This document shows positions 37,290-49,144 of a DNA stretch of 64,000 bases, in pieces. Source of the stretch: Protopterus annectens. Taxonomy: Eukaryota; Chordata; Ceratodontiformes; Protopteridae. A program made the translations under genes and the position numbers. Every line of letters begins with the position of its first letter. Within the stretch, counting starts at the first letter, position 1. The notes beneath the pieces were generated by a model, which searched no databases, had not been told where the DNA came from, and saw only the letters and a list, made by a program, of their open reading frames with translations. The stretch is from positions 1,417,549,519 to 1,417,613,518 of the forward strand of contig NC_056733.1 in the NCBI RefSeq assembly GCF_019279795.1, given 5' to 3'.

Positions 37290-37306
37290 TGTATATTTAG
37301 ATATAA
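37290..37306. repeat. target-site duplication of Penelope element 1 (right)
   Basis: tgtatatttagatataa, identical to 35,332-35,348. Confidence 0.8.
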
Positions 37307-37429
37307 CAACATAAATGATGCAACAGTAATATCACTAACAAGTACTACACAATTGTAGAAGTCACAGCAATTGTTCAATCCTATTCAATATGTGTACTGA
37401 CAGATATAGTGGAAAAACAACTGTCTTCA

Positions 37430-37550
37430 CAGCTGTCATGGCATAGTGATTAACTACTGTGACTATATTGTACAGGGTCCTGGGTTCAAGAGCTGCTTAT
37501 TTTGTTGCTGGGCAGAACAAGGGCTGTTGAATTCAGAGGGTTAAGGCAGT
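37430..37550 (+). repeat. tRNA-derived SINE head
   Basis: Box-A-like tggcatagtgat (37,439-37,450) and box B gggttcaagag (37,482-37,492), 43 bp apart start to start as in a tRNA gene. It shares agggtcctgggttcaag with 1,433-1,449. There is no acceptor-stem pairing, so it is not a functional tRNA. The GC-richer sequence that follows (to ~37,750) may be its body. Confidence 0.5.
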
Positions 37551-37911
37551 TTTCTGCAGCTTTAAATGCGTTTGCATGGGTTTGCGTGAAGATAAGCGGT
37601 GCAAACGTACGGTTAAATGTACAGGCGCTTACACCATATAGGCTTCGCTTACCAGTGCGCAAATGCGCTTAGCTATAATATTGCAGCAATGCTGACACTT
37701 GCTAAGCATGGCTCAGCCCTGGTAACCAGTGCTCACATTCCAGCCTGATAACATAGCAGGGTAATGACATCTGTAATAAGTGTATGTAATGCCATGTACG
37801 TAATATGTGTCTATGTGCTGTCATTACAGTAGCAAGGGGTGTGAGTCAACTGTTTGGGACACTTGAGTATATATGACTTGTACAGCCCTCTTATCCATGT
37901 GAATGTGTTAC

Positions 37912-37928
37912 ATACATGGGTAGTATCC
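37912..37928. repeat. target-site duplication of solo Penelope end (left)
   Basis: atacatgggtagtatcc, 17 bp, identical to 38,119-38,135. Confidence 0.95.
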
Positions 37929-38118
37929 AAAAACTGTGAAAAATGCACTCACAAATCACAACAATGAATCCAAAAGAGCGCAATGGGCTAATGGAGAGGC
38001 AAACCACCAACTTAATAAAACTGCACGATTTATTAACATCCACGAAACGAAAACACATTAACACTTTTATTCCACAATACGCATTTTCGTCCACGTAAAA
38101 CTTGGACTTCATCAGATA
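37929..38118 (-). mobile_element. solo Penelope terminal segment with hammerhead-like core
   Basis: A 190-bp insertion with no coding capacity, bounded by a 17-bp TSD. On the minus strand it begins tatCTGATGA, so the insertion starts only three bases before the hammerhead core. Its layout (core, A/T-rich spacer, end) matches the tail of PLE 1. Confidence 0.85.
38085..38118 (-). ncRNA. hammerhead-ribozyme-like core (solo PLE)
   Basis: CTGATGA (38,115-38,109), extra A, stem II GTCC/GGAC (38,107-38,104 with 38,092-38,089), then GAAA (38,088-38,085). Core and stem II are perfect apart from the inserted A. Confidence 0.65.
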
Positions 38119-38135
38119 ATACATGGGTAGTATCC
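38119..38135. repeat. target-site duplication of solo Penelope end (right)
   Basis: atacatgggtagtatcc, identical to 37,912-37,928. Confidence 0.95.
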
Positions 38136-38650
38136 CAGGTTATATGCAGTCACACTGGCATGTAGTGCATCATTAAGTTACTACTGTTTTAACAGTGCTT
38201 TCCCAAGTAAGAGTAGATTGCTAATTGTAGTAGTGGAAACAAACACCCCTGCATGCAAAGATGGACTCTGAGTCCTCACTGTTGTGTTCCTGTTGTGTGA
38301 GCTGTGTCTCATTAAATATTTCCTACTGGATAATGATCTGACATGTGGAAAATAACTGTAGACTACTGTGTGTATAGCACATGGCAGTGAGGGCTGCTGT
38401 CATGTAGCAATGGCATACCTATTGGTGTCAGACATCTATCTGTCAACACATTCATTCTAATGCATAGCTAGTTGGCTAGCTGATGTCTGTCAGTCCTCTG
38501 TACAGATGTGCAGATGTCAGTAATCCATCTTGGATACTTACAGGCAATCTACGCTTGACTGACACTGGCATGTCTGCCCAGCTGTTATTAATGCCACATA
38601 TAGGACTCCACACCCTGTGTGCACCACAGCCATGGATACCTCAACTACAC
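38136..38650. other. no gene recognised
   Basis: Unique-looking sequence between the solo Penelope end and the old CR1 tail. I see nothing to annotate. Confidence 0.4.
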
Positions 38651-38654
38651 TAAC

Positions 38655-38945
38655 ACAGTCAACAAAACATGCTTGAGTACAGGTCTCCAAGACAGACACT
38701 GACCATGTTATGTTATGTAATACATGTTGCATACATGTCAACTGGAGCACCTCACTGGCCCTCTGCAAGAGGCACACAGATGATTGGCTAATGAATGTCA
38801 CTCTCACCCTGAGGATCACCCCAGTGGTGTCTGTTGATAGATGGCCTGCTGCCACATGGCAAGTAGCATGATACCACTGTACACACAACCCCTACACTTC
38901 TCATCTCTCCATGGACAATAGCCTGGTACACACCTATGAACACCT
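38655..38945 (+). mobile_element. old CR1 3' end (relic)
   Basis: Aligns in order with the tail of CR1-A: gtcaacaaaacatgcttgag, then gtcaactggagcacctc, then ccctctgcaagaggc, gattggctaatg, and finally tagcctggtacac plus a single cctatgaacacc. It is much more diverged than CR1-A, -B or -D and has lost its reading frame. Confidence 0.65.
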
Positions 38946-38949
38946 GCAC

Positions 38950-39300
38950 TGATGCACCCCAGTACTGACAAATGTGTACGTGCGCATTACTGAGAATACC
39001 AGTGTCTGAGTATTTGTAGACCTATAGTTGAGAATACCCTGATGCCCTTCACACCCACAGCACCCCCATTGCCATAGTTAGAGGTGTTTGCTGCTGTATG
39101 GGACATTACATGTACCTTGTTATGGTCTTCTCTCTATGGGCTACCTGGGCCTTGCAGTACCAGCACAACACTATTGTACAAATGGGTTGATAGGCATGGG
39201 ATACCCACTGAGTTCTGGCAAGTGTCTGTATGTGTGCATGTGTGTATATATGTAGGTTACAGCATTCTGAGGCCACATTCTCCTATTACAATATGCACTG
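38950..39300 (+). repeat. diverged unit(s) of the 225-bp family
   Basis: The phrase gatgcccttcacacccacagcacccccattgcc corresponds to the attcacactcactacac...ccattgccc part of the array unit. It is followed by a TGTG-rich stretch at 39,228-39,255. Confidence 0.45.
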
Positions 39301-39699
39301 TCACTCAGTATTAGGGATGGTGATGTTGCTGACTGTAGGAGAGGCATGACAATGCATCACCCTACTCTGCCTGTGGCACCTGCATTAGATGCATATCCCT
39401 GTAGTAGCACTCTTGGGATGGACAAGGGGTTGTATTGCAGCCCTGGTCAATGTGTGATGGAGGGTATGTCAGAGTGTTATCATGGGTTTCAGTGCATACA
39501 ATATCCACTGTGGGGTGTGGGTGCTGGGTATACTGTCATTACACCATGATGCGTACATGTCCCATGTACCACTGTATGGGGACCACTGTCACCATCACCC
39601 ATACAGGTAATTGATAGCACTATCCAGCCCAGTTATGCATGTGCTGTGTGCAACCTACCTGTAACACAATGGACACACTGACAAGGTAATTAGCAGTGA

Positions 39700-39985
39700 T
39701 AGGCCCAGATCTCTCAGATGTGTGTCTGAGTGTTATGTGTTTGTCAATGTGTATATGACGGTATGTCACACTATGTATTGTCCATAAACAACCATTACAT
39801 CCCCCATTACCATGCTGTACATGCCTGGGGATGTTCTGCATGTAACATGTAACCTGGAACACACCTCATCCTAAAAGCTGTGTGGTGTATGCAATTAAAG
39901 CCACACACATCAGTAGCACTACATACCTAGATAGGGCTCTAGTCCCAGTGTTGCCAAGTAAGAGTGTGCATGTATGTGGAGGAAT
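39700..39985 (+). repeat. diverged unit of the 225-bp family
   Basis: In order: cattacatcccccattacc, aaaagctgtgtggtgtatgc (box-A-like), tagggctctagtcccag (box-B-like), tgttgcc. Same order as the array at 14-15k. Confidence 0.5.
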
Positions 39986-41330
39986 CTACTTCAGTTTGCA
40001 GAATATACATGTCCCAGGAGGTCATCTGTCCAAGAACTGCCTGGCATATGCTAACATTTCACAGGTATCATCCTGTGGACATACATTCTATCGCAACTAG
40101 TGTTAGATGTGTAAATGGCCTCTTCTCCACTGTATAGGTGTGCAGCGATACTGGGGTTGGTATATATAGCTGGGTGTGGCTGTTGTGGACACAGCCAACA
40201 TCATTGCAGTTACTGTTGAGTGCATCTCCCTGCTTAGTTGGGCGTAATACTGTACAGTTCATGTTAACAGGTTATGTAGTTGTCTATTACACTATCTGTG
40301 GCTCTACAGCACCTCTCACCCTCCAAAGGATAGGGGTGTGCCACCCACACCAGCACACATATGTTTACCAAATTGAGGACTGCACTACATTGGGGAAGGG
40401 GACATATACCCTGCTAGTACCATCGTCAATGACATTAAACTAGTGGACTCCTTATTCCCCAATGTGTTGTTGTGCATAACCTGGCTTGGTGGAATTACAT
40501 AGGCTAAATGGGTTCCTTGCTTACGTACATACATCCATGTGTACAGTATTCTCTGTTTAGTGCATCAACAACAAAGCCTCTGTGTGTGCTATACACAAAC
40601 ACATGGTGTGTACCACCCAGTACAACAACCATTGTCCACTGCAGAAGGGCTGCTAACAGCAGCCACCATGCACTCACCTGTATACACCACCCCCAGACCT
40701 ATCAGCCATGTGGCACAGGCAGTAACTGTTATACAGACCTGTGATATGTGTTCACCTGTACCCAGGATATGGCACAGCCAAGGTGTCACCACAGTGCCAT
40801 ACTCCTTGTGAGATATGACAGCAGACCATCCTCCTGCTGACACATGGACACCTACAACACAAACGGATAACATTATGGAGATCACAATCAATCAGTGTAT
40901 AACAGCTATAATGCATCATGGCTGGACAGGTACACTTCCTGACATGTAAGCATTAAACTTTACTACTGACAGCATGTTACAAAGCAGTACATTGGTACTC
41001 CATAGTACAGTCACTGTGTGCATCAGAACCATATTAGCCTGTCCCTGCATCGATGTTATGGATGACAGGGATGTGGTATAGGTATCATCATATTCACAGG
41101 GTGTGTTGTTGGTTTGCCAGAGACCTAGGCTGAGCCATATGTTTGACACCATATGTATGAGTGAGGGGTTTTAATTATTGATATGGCCATGGTGATGTGG
41201 TGTGTGTAATTATGGAGTTGCCCTAGCTGTGTTTGTATTGTAAGTGAGTATGCATGCACACAGTTCTGCCATGTGGATGCCCTACACAGGTGTTTGTTGG
41301 ACAGCTGCAGACCATACCTAGCAGGGTGCG
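39986..41330. other. no gene recognised
   Basis: CA/TG-rich unique-looking sequence with only random open frames on both strands. Confidence 0.45.
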
Positions 41331-41334
41331 CAGT

Positions 41335-42237
41335 TCACTGCCTCCAGCCACGGACTGTGCCTGACAGGGGTTCCACAGGCATGTCCAGGTACAAGCCACG
41401 ATATGGTACTCTCCCCTGATGATGACATATGTCCGCTGGAATCAGGTCCCTCCTGGAACTGGCCAGGGCCACATGCACATGGCCTGCTGTGGTGTGGTGT
41501 GGACAGCACCCTCCCTGCAGTGCTGGGGCTGGTACTACCACTACAGGAGCAGCTTGGTGTCCTTGCATGCCCACATCAACCTCCAGCTGTTGGTGTTGCT
41601 GGCCTATGTCCTTGTGGCCGTCACACCACTCCCACCACCTGCTCAAGCACAGAACTTCCACAGTCAATGAGTGCCACTATCTCACCCCACCATCTATACC
41701 TGACCTCTGTATAATAACAGAGGGCACCTGCAAGATCACAGATGTTGTCAGTAACAGCTGAAAGATTAGACCTCTGCAGCCTCAGACCCTGTCTGGTGTA
41801 CCATTCCATACGTGCCTGCACCTCCATGACAGCCTGCAACATGTGTCTGGTGGTACCAGATGTGGCACGTCTGCCAGAGGGATGATGACCAGCAGCCCCC
41901 CCCAGTGAGCACCCCTGTATATCTGCCTATGTGGTACCCTGCCGGACATCTGGCTATGGCTGCTGTGTCCAGACACAAGTGCCATAGATACCACACTGTC
42001 CTGTGCACTGCCACCAAGTGCCAACTGTCCCTCTGCTATGGCCACTGGTGATGGGGTATGTATAGGCACTGTGACTGTGTGCGGGGATGGGGTGGATAAT
42101 GGGGATGTTAAACTATGGTGCAGTTTCAGCCTCTGACAACCCCGCCTGTGCCTCAACACACCTATCATCATTTTCAGTGTCTGTATGGACACCAACATCA
42201 GATTGCCTGTAGGAGGGACCCTGACCCACCTCGCCAC
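41335..42237 (-). pseudogene. Harbinger-type Myb/SANT gene, putative exon 2 (decayed)
   Basis: A GC-richer block in otherwise AT/CA-rich sequence. A good acceptor (ttttcccctcacag) precedes 42,237. The first frame reads GGEVGQGPSYRQSDVGVHTD and TENDDRCVEAQAG, an acidic linker like that of the third Harbinger relic (SPPDAGGSVASDKDGGDELA at 55.7k). It is broken at 42,113. In another frame (41,842-41,621) a helical segment, MLQAVMEVQARMEWYTRQGL, follows; such C-terminal helices are usual in this protein class. The part below 41,621 has an open frame to 41,335 without recognisable motifs. Joining to exon 1 at 45,802-46,211 is inference from strand, order and splice signals. Confidence 0.5.
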
Positions 42238-42294
42238 CTGTGAGGGGAAAACAAGAAATGCACTTTAAGACCTGTACATCATTGCTTAACAGTA

Positions 42295-42297
<3 letters not shown>

Positions 42298-42342
<45 letters not shown>
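42298..42342. repeat. (CA)n microsatellite
   Basis: A short CA run of about 45 bp within the proposed intron of the Myb/SANT relic. Confidence 0.95.
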
Positions 42343-42344
<2 letters not shown>

Positions 42345-43023
42345 ATAATACTTACCTGTCCCTGAGTTTACAGATTGTCCCGAGTTTATTCTCTTAATTT
42401 CCCCATCCTGCATCAGACTTGGAAACTTACAGTCATTAATATGAATCATTAACGTATTATTCTTCTAATTGCCTAGACAAGTGATCGCAAAACATGGCCT
42501 GTTACTCCATTGCCTCTTTGACTTGATTGGAGTCGTTTTTTCAAAGACTCACCCCTGTCATCCTGTGTTCACCATGGGTTTGTCCAGACATCTTGAGCAT
42601 GGTCCCCATATGTTAGGGACTACTACAGTCACTCAATAATGTCACACACTGGAGTGTCATACATAACTATTGTTCAGTAGATGCAAGATCTGTTGCTCTA
42701 TTAACTTATTATGTGGACTACAGTAATATTTGGAAACACTATCTGGTGTTGTCTAGTAATTCCCCAATGCATCTGTAGTGCAGCATACGTGGGTACTCTT
42801 TCACCTTTCTGCTGATTGCAATTATAACAGTATCCCTGGTGTCTAGTTTCCCTCCCAATGCAAGTTCCATGCTACAGAACTTATTATACTATCAGCTGTC
42901 CTGAGATTACATGTCAGACAAGTATTCCTGGTGTCTCATGTGTCTGTCCATGTCCATGTACTGCACAATTTCAAAGGGAAGTCGAGAGGTATGAACAACC
43001 CCTTAATCACACATGTGCATACA
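42343..43023. other. no gene recognised
   Basis: Nothing recognised. Confidence 0.4.
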
Positions 43024-43134
43024 TGGACACACACACAAACACAAACACACATACAAACACACATCCTACATACATCAACCCACCTCCACTCCACCCGATT
43101 GCACTTACAGACAAAATAACCACCCCACCCCACC

Positions 43135-43175
<41 letters not shown>
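43024..43175. repeat. CA-rich low-complexity tract with (CA)n
   Basis: Interrupted CA/ACAAAC repeats at 43,024-43,068 and a pure (CA)n at about 43,137-43,175. Confidence 0.9.
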
Positions 43176-43180
<5 letters not shown>

Positions 43181-45735
43181 GGTAAGGTTACATGAAGATA
43201 TTACACACAGACTTCCCATTATCCATCTGTCAACATGCATGACATATGGCACTCAACAGCATGCAGTGCAGCTATAGTCAATCCATGCTAGCAACATTAT
43301 ACATGTGTGTGATGCATGGGTTGTGTTAGTAGGTGATACCCCTTCTCCTGGAATACACTGCACCCATGTACACAGTATTGCTGTGCACCTGTTTGGCACC
43401 CTGGCATGTACTGTGCACCATACCTCACAGGTGTACACACCATTGCTAAATGTTTATTACTGTGTCAGTTATGTCTGCTCTGCTGCTTACAGCCCCTATA
43501 TGTTTGTCCAACACATACCTGGGATGATATGTGAACAGCTGTCATTTGTGAATGCCTGATGTCTGATATACAGATCTGATCATCAGCGGTGCATGTATGG
43601 CCAATAAGATACAACCTTCAAACCTAACCATGGCTATGGAGAGTGTACACACCCTTATTGATATGATGCCCTCTTCCTTGATATGCCATAGGACCACATT
43701 ACTGCATAGTGTTAACATTACATGAACCTGATATGTGACATATGACCTGTACAATTAAATGCAGTGTCAAACAAATGTGTTAGATGTGCAGATGCTGACT
43801 GAGATGCATACACTTTGTGGGTGCATATGAGTGCACACCCGTATCATGATAGTTTGTTGCACCTACTATTATGTGTACTACAGCAGTCACTATTCCTGGC
43901 AGGGGTATACTAGCATGGGCCATTTGCATTGCCGGTATTTGGTCAGTCTGCCCTATACATGTCTCCCAACTCTGCATGATTGCAATGTCAACTCATGTGC
44001 ACATCCCTTGGTGTTCACACACTGCTGTCACTATTGCTGTGGAGTCAGGGTTAGGTCTGCCACAGTTCCTGACCCTGTGTGCAGATACAGCCATTCGTAG
44101 CATCTTTTGGATCCCTGCTGCAGTGCACTGTTGTGTCATGATGACACCCCCTCCCCACCCTCAGCCTTTTTGCAGATGCTTGACAACTATGGCCTACACA
44201 TGTGTGTCATTTTGCAGTGTCCCAAACACTGAACACCACATATACCAGCCTAGTCCCAGCTAATGAATGGCAAACATACAGGTATACACTGGCACCAGCA
44301 AGTAACAGATAGGGATGATGGGCCTGAGGTGGGGTGAGGTGTTGGTTGTGCAGCACATGTATCTTACTTGATACTGTCTGTAGGTTTACAATGTGGTCTT
44401 GGTACACCAGTACACATTGCAATGCATGCCTTTTGGGGACGTTTTCTGTTATGCATATGCTACCTGCAGAGAGGCCTGGCTGATGTTTCCAGTAGTACAA
44501 CTCTCCCATATGATTACCCTAACCCATGGGCCACACGAAATGCAGAGCCCAGGCAATTGCTAACATAGGTACTGCACAGCTAGTACTTGCTAGACATTCC
44601 TGTAACTCCCTCAGTGTTGTGGCATGTTACTAGACAGCCTGCATGACTAGTTTGTTACATGTGACATCATCTGTCTTGGATGGCCATCTGTTTATTTTCA
44701 ACATTAATCCTGTACCACACATCCTTGCCACATACATGACTGTCTGCACTATTTGCCATGCAATGGTGAGATATGGCTACATGTCCAACTCCTGGGTGCT
44801 GCCTGTTGGGTATGGGGTCCACACCATGGCATGAAAGATGTGTGCAAGCCACAGCTGTCTCTGTTGCAGGTAAGTGGGCACATTTGATGGCCAAACATCT
44901 TGGACAGCAGGCCATTTCTTGGTGTGACATTGGGATGTGTACTTGCTGAAAGGACCATTCTCATGAAGAATGCATGCTGTCAGTACCTCAACAACTGCTT
45001 CCACTATATTTTATCTGGAGTGTGTGCACACATATGCTTCCAGTGTTTTTGAAGGTATCTATTCCCTATATTTGCTGTCCTAACATACAATTCCATATTA
45101 CACACTCATTGCTCATGTTAGGACCACATTGCAGGCTGTAAGGGTTGTGGACTGCAGTATTGTGATATGCTGTAGGGTAGATCTGTAAAAGTTGCCATTG
45201 TAATACTGGTATATACACTGTTGTAGCACTGTATGCGGGTGATTTTTCACACATCTCCCTACTGTAGGCCATTTGTCCCACCATTATGTTCATCTCTGTG
45301 CACACATTTTGCAATGACAGGATGTTAGTTATATTGCAGGAGTCTGACATACCCTTCAGATACACCATCATAGTGACCACTGTGATGCAGTGCAGTTAAC
45401 AACAATAATACGTGAACACATACAGCATGTATTATGGGTAGGTGTGTTAAAAGTGTGCATGGAATATACCATGGTCATAACATGACTGGTGTATTGGCAA
45501 ATCTGAACAAACACTATACTTTCCAGCTACAGGCTGCTGCCCTGGAGATATACCAGAGGGACCTACATAGTGTATGAGAGATGTGATGTCAGTAGCCACA
45601 GCTGTGGCATTGGTACAGGGTAGGTGCAGCATTATAGTACATCAACAGTACAAGCCCACAATACTACAGATTATGCACATCTGTTTATTACTACTATGCA
45701 GCAACAGACTATAAATATTTCATTTCACATATGCA
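43176..45735. other. no gene recognised
   Basis: About 2.5 kb of CA/TG-rich sequence without recognisable coding or repeat structure. It lies in the proposed intron of the Myb/SANT relic. Confidence 0.4.
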
Positions 45736-45801
45736 TGATCTAATTGTACAGATGCAGATTGATATGCAACAGTGGTCTACTGATGAGTCCTGTGGCCTTA
45801 C

Positions 45802-46211
45802 CTGCACACTCCTCTGCCATTGTGTGGGTAGCATCCACCTCCACTATGCTCTCCGCCAGGTGTTGTGTGTGCGCGTGGGCAGGTGCCTCGTGGCTGGCAA
45901 GGAGCTCCTCAACATGTGTCAGGGGGCTGGATAGCATGACTCCCCCCTGTTGCAAGCTGGTCTCCCCTGACTGCAGCAGCACGCTGAAGGGCATGGTGAA
46001 GTAGATTGATGCATCAATGTCGGACCTGCTCATAATTGTGGTTATGCAGGCTGACATCAGTTACCCTGTGGACAAGATCATTCCACAGGGCAGTCTGATC
46101 CTGCAGATCATGGGCTGTTCAGCTGAACAACACGTGGTAGTGCCGAACCAGGTGTGAGATGATGACATCATTCTCCTCCACTGTATAAATGGACAAGCGC
46201 TCCCTTGACAT
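45802..46211 (-). pseudogene. Harbinger-type Myb/SANT gene, exon 1 (decayed)
   Basis: From an ATG at 46,211 the frame reads MSRERLSIYTVEENDVIISH, then LVRHYHVLFS, a TGA, then QDQTALWNDLVHRVTDVSLH and NHNYEQVRH, another stop, CINLLHHALQ. This is the Myb/SANT-like DNA-binding fold (YTxEEN ... W..I...V ... Y..VR.R...L) found in the second protein of PIF/Harbinger elements. That protein helps the transposase enter the nucleus and bind transposon ends. The following region continues in another frame (GGVMLSSPLTHVEELLASHE), implying an indel near 46,050. A consensus donor (CAG then gtaagg) ends the exon at 45,802. It is clearly a pseudogene. Confidence 0.75.
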
Positions 46212-46369
46212 ATTGCCTAAAAAACATAAATATGGAAACAGGTCTGAGGATCTCATACTGCAAGGTTATCATAGTTGTTAATACACATCTCTGTCTCCCC
46301 CCCCACCATATCTGTGACAACAATCTGATCACACAACTTAACAGGTATGTCTACAGAATACCTACTTTT

Positions 46370-47195
46370 AGGACATATATCATATTGTACAACACTTTGT
46401 GCTATGTGTTTGTAGTCATGTTCCCTGTGGGGACACTATCATTGGTGGCCTGTTACAGACAATGTCACCTGCATACCATTGTAAGGGCCACTATGGTTCC
46501 ATATATGCATGCGTTCTGTTTGCTATGTTACTGCTGCACATCTGTTGTTTTGTGTTAATGGGGATATCTATGCATGCTATTGGACATGATCCGGGAATGT
46601 GTGGACTATTACTACCCACATATGTTCTATAACAGTGACACAATAGCATGTTTGGGGAACAGTTACCAGCAGAACTACCTCTCCCACCTCATCTGGATAT
46701 GTTACCAGGCCACATCACATGTGGGACCCATCCTGGGGCTTCCTCATCTACTGGTCCTGCACTACCTTCAGGTGGAACCACCTCAGGGGATGGTGTTCAC
46801 CCCCTCTGGGAGCATACACAGACAGGATCCTGTCACCCGAAGTCAAGTCCAGGGTCTGGTGCATAGAGAGCTCCACAGAGACTTGGGGGATGTCCTACAG
46901 CATCTTGAGGTCCTCAGTACACACTCACAGGGTCCACATGCTCCTCCTGCTCAGCCCCCAGCCCAGGCGCCTTCAGGGCCATGAAGCTGATGTTGCAACT
47001 CCCCATGGGTGGGGACCTTGGTCCCATTGTTTCCATATGGGGGCTCATGGGCTTCCAAATTGCAGATGACACTCCCCATCCAGGGTGTTTTCCCACCACA
47101 TGTGTCATATACCACCCCTGTAGGCTGTCTTCTCTACCTTCCAACCCAACCTACCTCCACAAATATACCTGCTATCCTTCCCAAATTACCAATCC
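46370..47195 (+). repeat. inverted repeat, left arm
   Basis: Reverse-complement similarity to 49,145-49,980 runs over the whole length: ccactatggttccatat, tatctatgcatgct, the proline-rich frame, then tgtcataccaccc-like and caacctacctcc phrases. Spacer between arms is about 1.95 kb. Confidence 0.8.
46648..46984 (+). pseudogene. conserved proline-rich ORF of unknown function, left copy (frameshifted)
   Basis: Starts MFGEQLPAELPLPPHLDMLP and later reads PALPSGGTTSGDGVHPLW. An indel near 46,800-46,850 shifts to the frame QDPVTRSQVQGLVHREL, then HRDLGDVLQHLEVL and AQPPAQAPSGP, and it stops at 46,984. It aligns from start to stop with the minus-strand frame at 49,701-49,366, with many third-position differences, which suggests that it once coded for protein. 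An aatag just before the ATG could be a splice acceptor. No family recognised. It might be a terminal exon of a transposon-encoded protein. Confidence 0.5.
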
Positions 47196-47275
47196 CACCT
47201 TCACAAACAAGGGCAATGTGTTCCCATCATGGGGTTCACACCTGACATAACCATCCATTTTGCACACACTTACTG

Positions 47276-47276
<1 letters not shown>
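47196..47276. other. inverted-repeat spacer, start
   Basis: Short non-repetitive stretch before the microsatellite cluster. Confidence 0.4.
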
Positions 47277-47608
<332 letters not shown>

Positions 47609-47641
47609 CATATACGTGTCAGTGTATCTATATATATATAT

Positions 47642-48210
47642 GGGGTACATTCAGACATCAGGTCCATACTCTCTAACTCCCCTTCCTGCAGAGCTGCAGT
47701 GTTCTGCCTTGCTACAACACAGACAGGTGCCATATGTGGACACACACTAACATTAGGGGGGTACATATAGGGACAGATTGCAGGTAAGCCTGTTACACAC
47801 TTATGGCATTTGTGCATGCTGCATTACATGTTAACATGACTGTCCTGCAAGTGGTAGGCTCTGGAACCCACATGTCCATCATAAAGGCATTACTTCCACC
47901 ACCAGCTATTGGGCCACAGTAATATACATGTCTTGCATTACACAACACACACACTATGATGTCTTACATCTTTTCAGTCACTGCTGATCTGCACAGCTGA
48001 CAGGTAGGGCCCACTGCCCACAGGGACAGACACTATTGTCCATAGCAGTTGTTCAGCTGGACATCATTACAACAACACCTGATGGCACATATAAATCATT
48101 CCACATCATCTATCCCATTATTATGGACCAAGTACTACATTCACTTAGATGCATATATGCTTCACATTCCTGTTGTGGGAATGATGACTCTTCTGGATAC
48201 AGTTTGCTGT
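47642..48210. other. no gene recognised
   Basis: Part of the spacer between the inverted-repeat arms. No motif seen. Confidence 0.4.
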
Positions 48211-48315
48211 TTCTTCTTCTTCTTCTTCTTCTTCTTCTTCTTCTTCTTCTTCTTCTTCTTCTTCTTCTTCTTCTTCTTCTTCTTCTTCTTCTTCTTCTTC
48301 TTCTTCTTCTTCTTC
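48211..48315. repeat. (TTC)35 microsatellite
   Basis: A pure TTC/GAA run of about 105 bp with strict pyrimidine/purine strand asymmetry. The poly-Leu, poly-Phe, poly-Arg and poly-Lys open frames are artefacts. Confidence 0.98.
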
Positions 48316-49144
48316 CTCCACTTGCTACCTGCATGCAGCCTGCTGTGTAGTACTTCCAATTACCACTGTCATTCCACCCCACTGCTATAAATTCCTACAT
48401 GATGTGGGCGTGGTCCCTTTACCTTTCCTGCATGGAGGACATCCTTCCTATGTGTGGGCAGCAGTGTAACAGACAGCAGGTAGCAATACCTCTTACAAGA
48501 GGACTTGCAGTCTCGGGCCAGCTACATATTTGTATAAGGTTCCAGACCTACAGATAGTGTGAGTAGTGTTGTTATATGCATTGTATAACACCAGTGTTAC
48601 AGAGTTTGTGTGTACATACTAGTTTAGCATGGAATGCAGTCTGTCTGCATAGCTCTCAACTGTGGGCCTATCCATATGATGGCCAGAGGATTGCCTGTTA
48701 TGTTTTGTCTGTCCACCACACAGGTCTTGTGTCACATATTTCACTGGCATTGTGTCTGTTGAGTGCTATCAGTACATGGCTACATCCATTTGTGTTTCTG
48801 ACTTCATATTCCTGACTAAGGGTATGTTGCAAACTATCCTGTAACACCAACAACTTTCTCAGTGTATAACACCACTATTTCTAATATGGCCCTGTGTTCC
48901 AGCCTCTGTCCTCCACCTGTATACCAGGCTTTGTCCATATGACATGCAGTAAGAGGTTGTTATGTAGTGGCCTGTGATTATGTCATGCTACCATTCCTGC
49001 CATCATTCCAGTGATGCTGTGGTCCCCACACATATTGTGGGGTAGGGTCCATATAAATGTGGGCTACAGCAGGACAAAACATGTGTGCCCTTCTGCAGTC
49101 CTGAGGTCAGTGTATGTAACACTGCTATATGCCCCTGTAAGTCA
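48316..49144. other. no gene recognised
   Basis: Rest of the spacer between the arms. At about 48,930 there is a phrase like aggctttgtccat followed by agtaagaggttg, resembling the dispersed family at 1-3.3k, but the match is short. Confidence 0.35.

Noticed and set aside
37430-37520. Possible tRNA gene
   Set aside because: Boxes A and B are present, but acceptor and anticodon stems do not pair. It also shares sequence with 1.4k, so it is a SINE head.
40138-40811. Overlapping open frames of 78-101 codons
   Set aside because: Several frames on both strands without motif, codon-pattern or splice support.
41403-41761. Plus-strand frames of 83-110 codons
   Set aside because: They overlap the minus-strand Myb/SANT exon 2 candidate. 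The acidic linker and splice acceptor favour the minus strand, so the plus frames look like GC-rich shadow.
48036-48390. Poly-Leu, poly-Phe, poly-Arg and poly-Lys frames
   Set aside because: They are the frames of the (TTC)35 repeat, not proteins.
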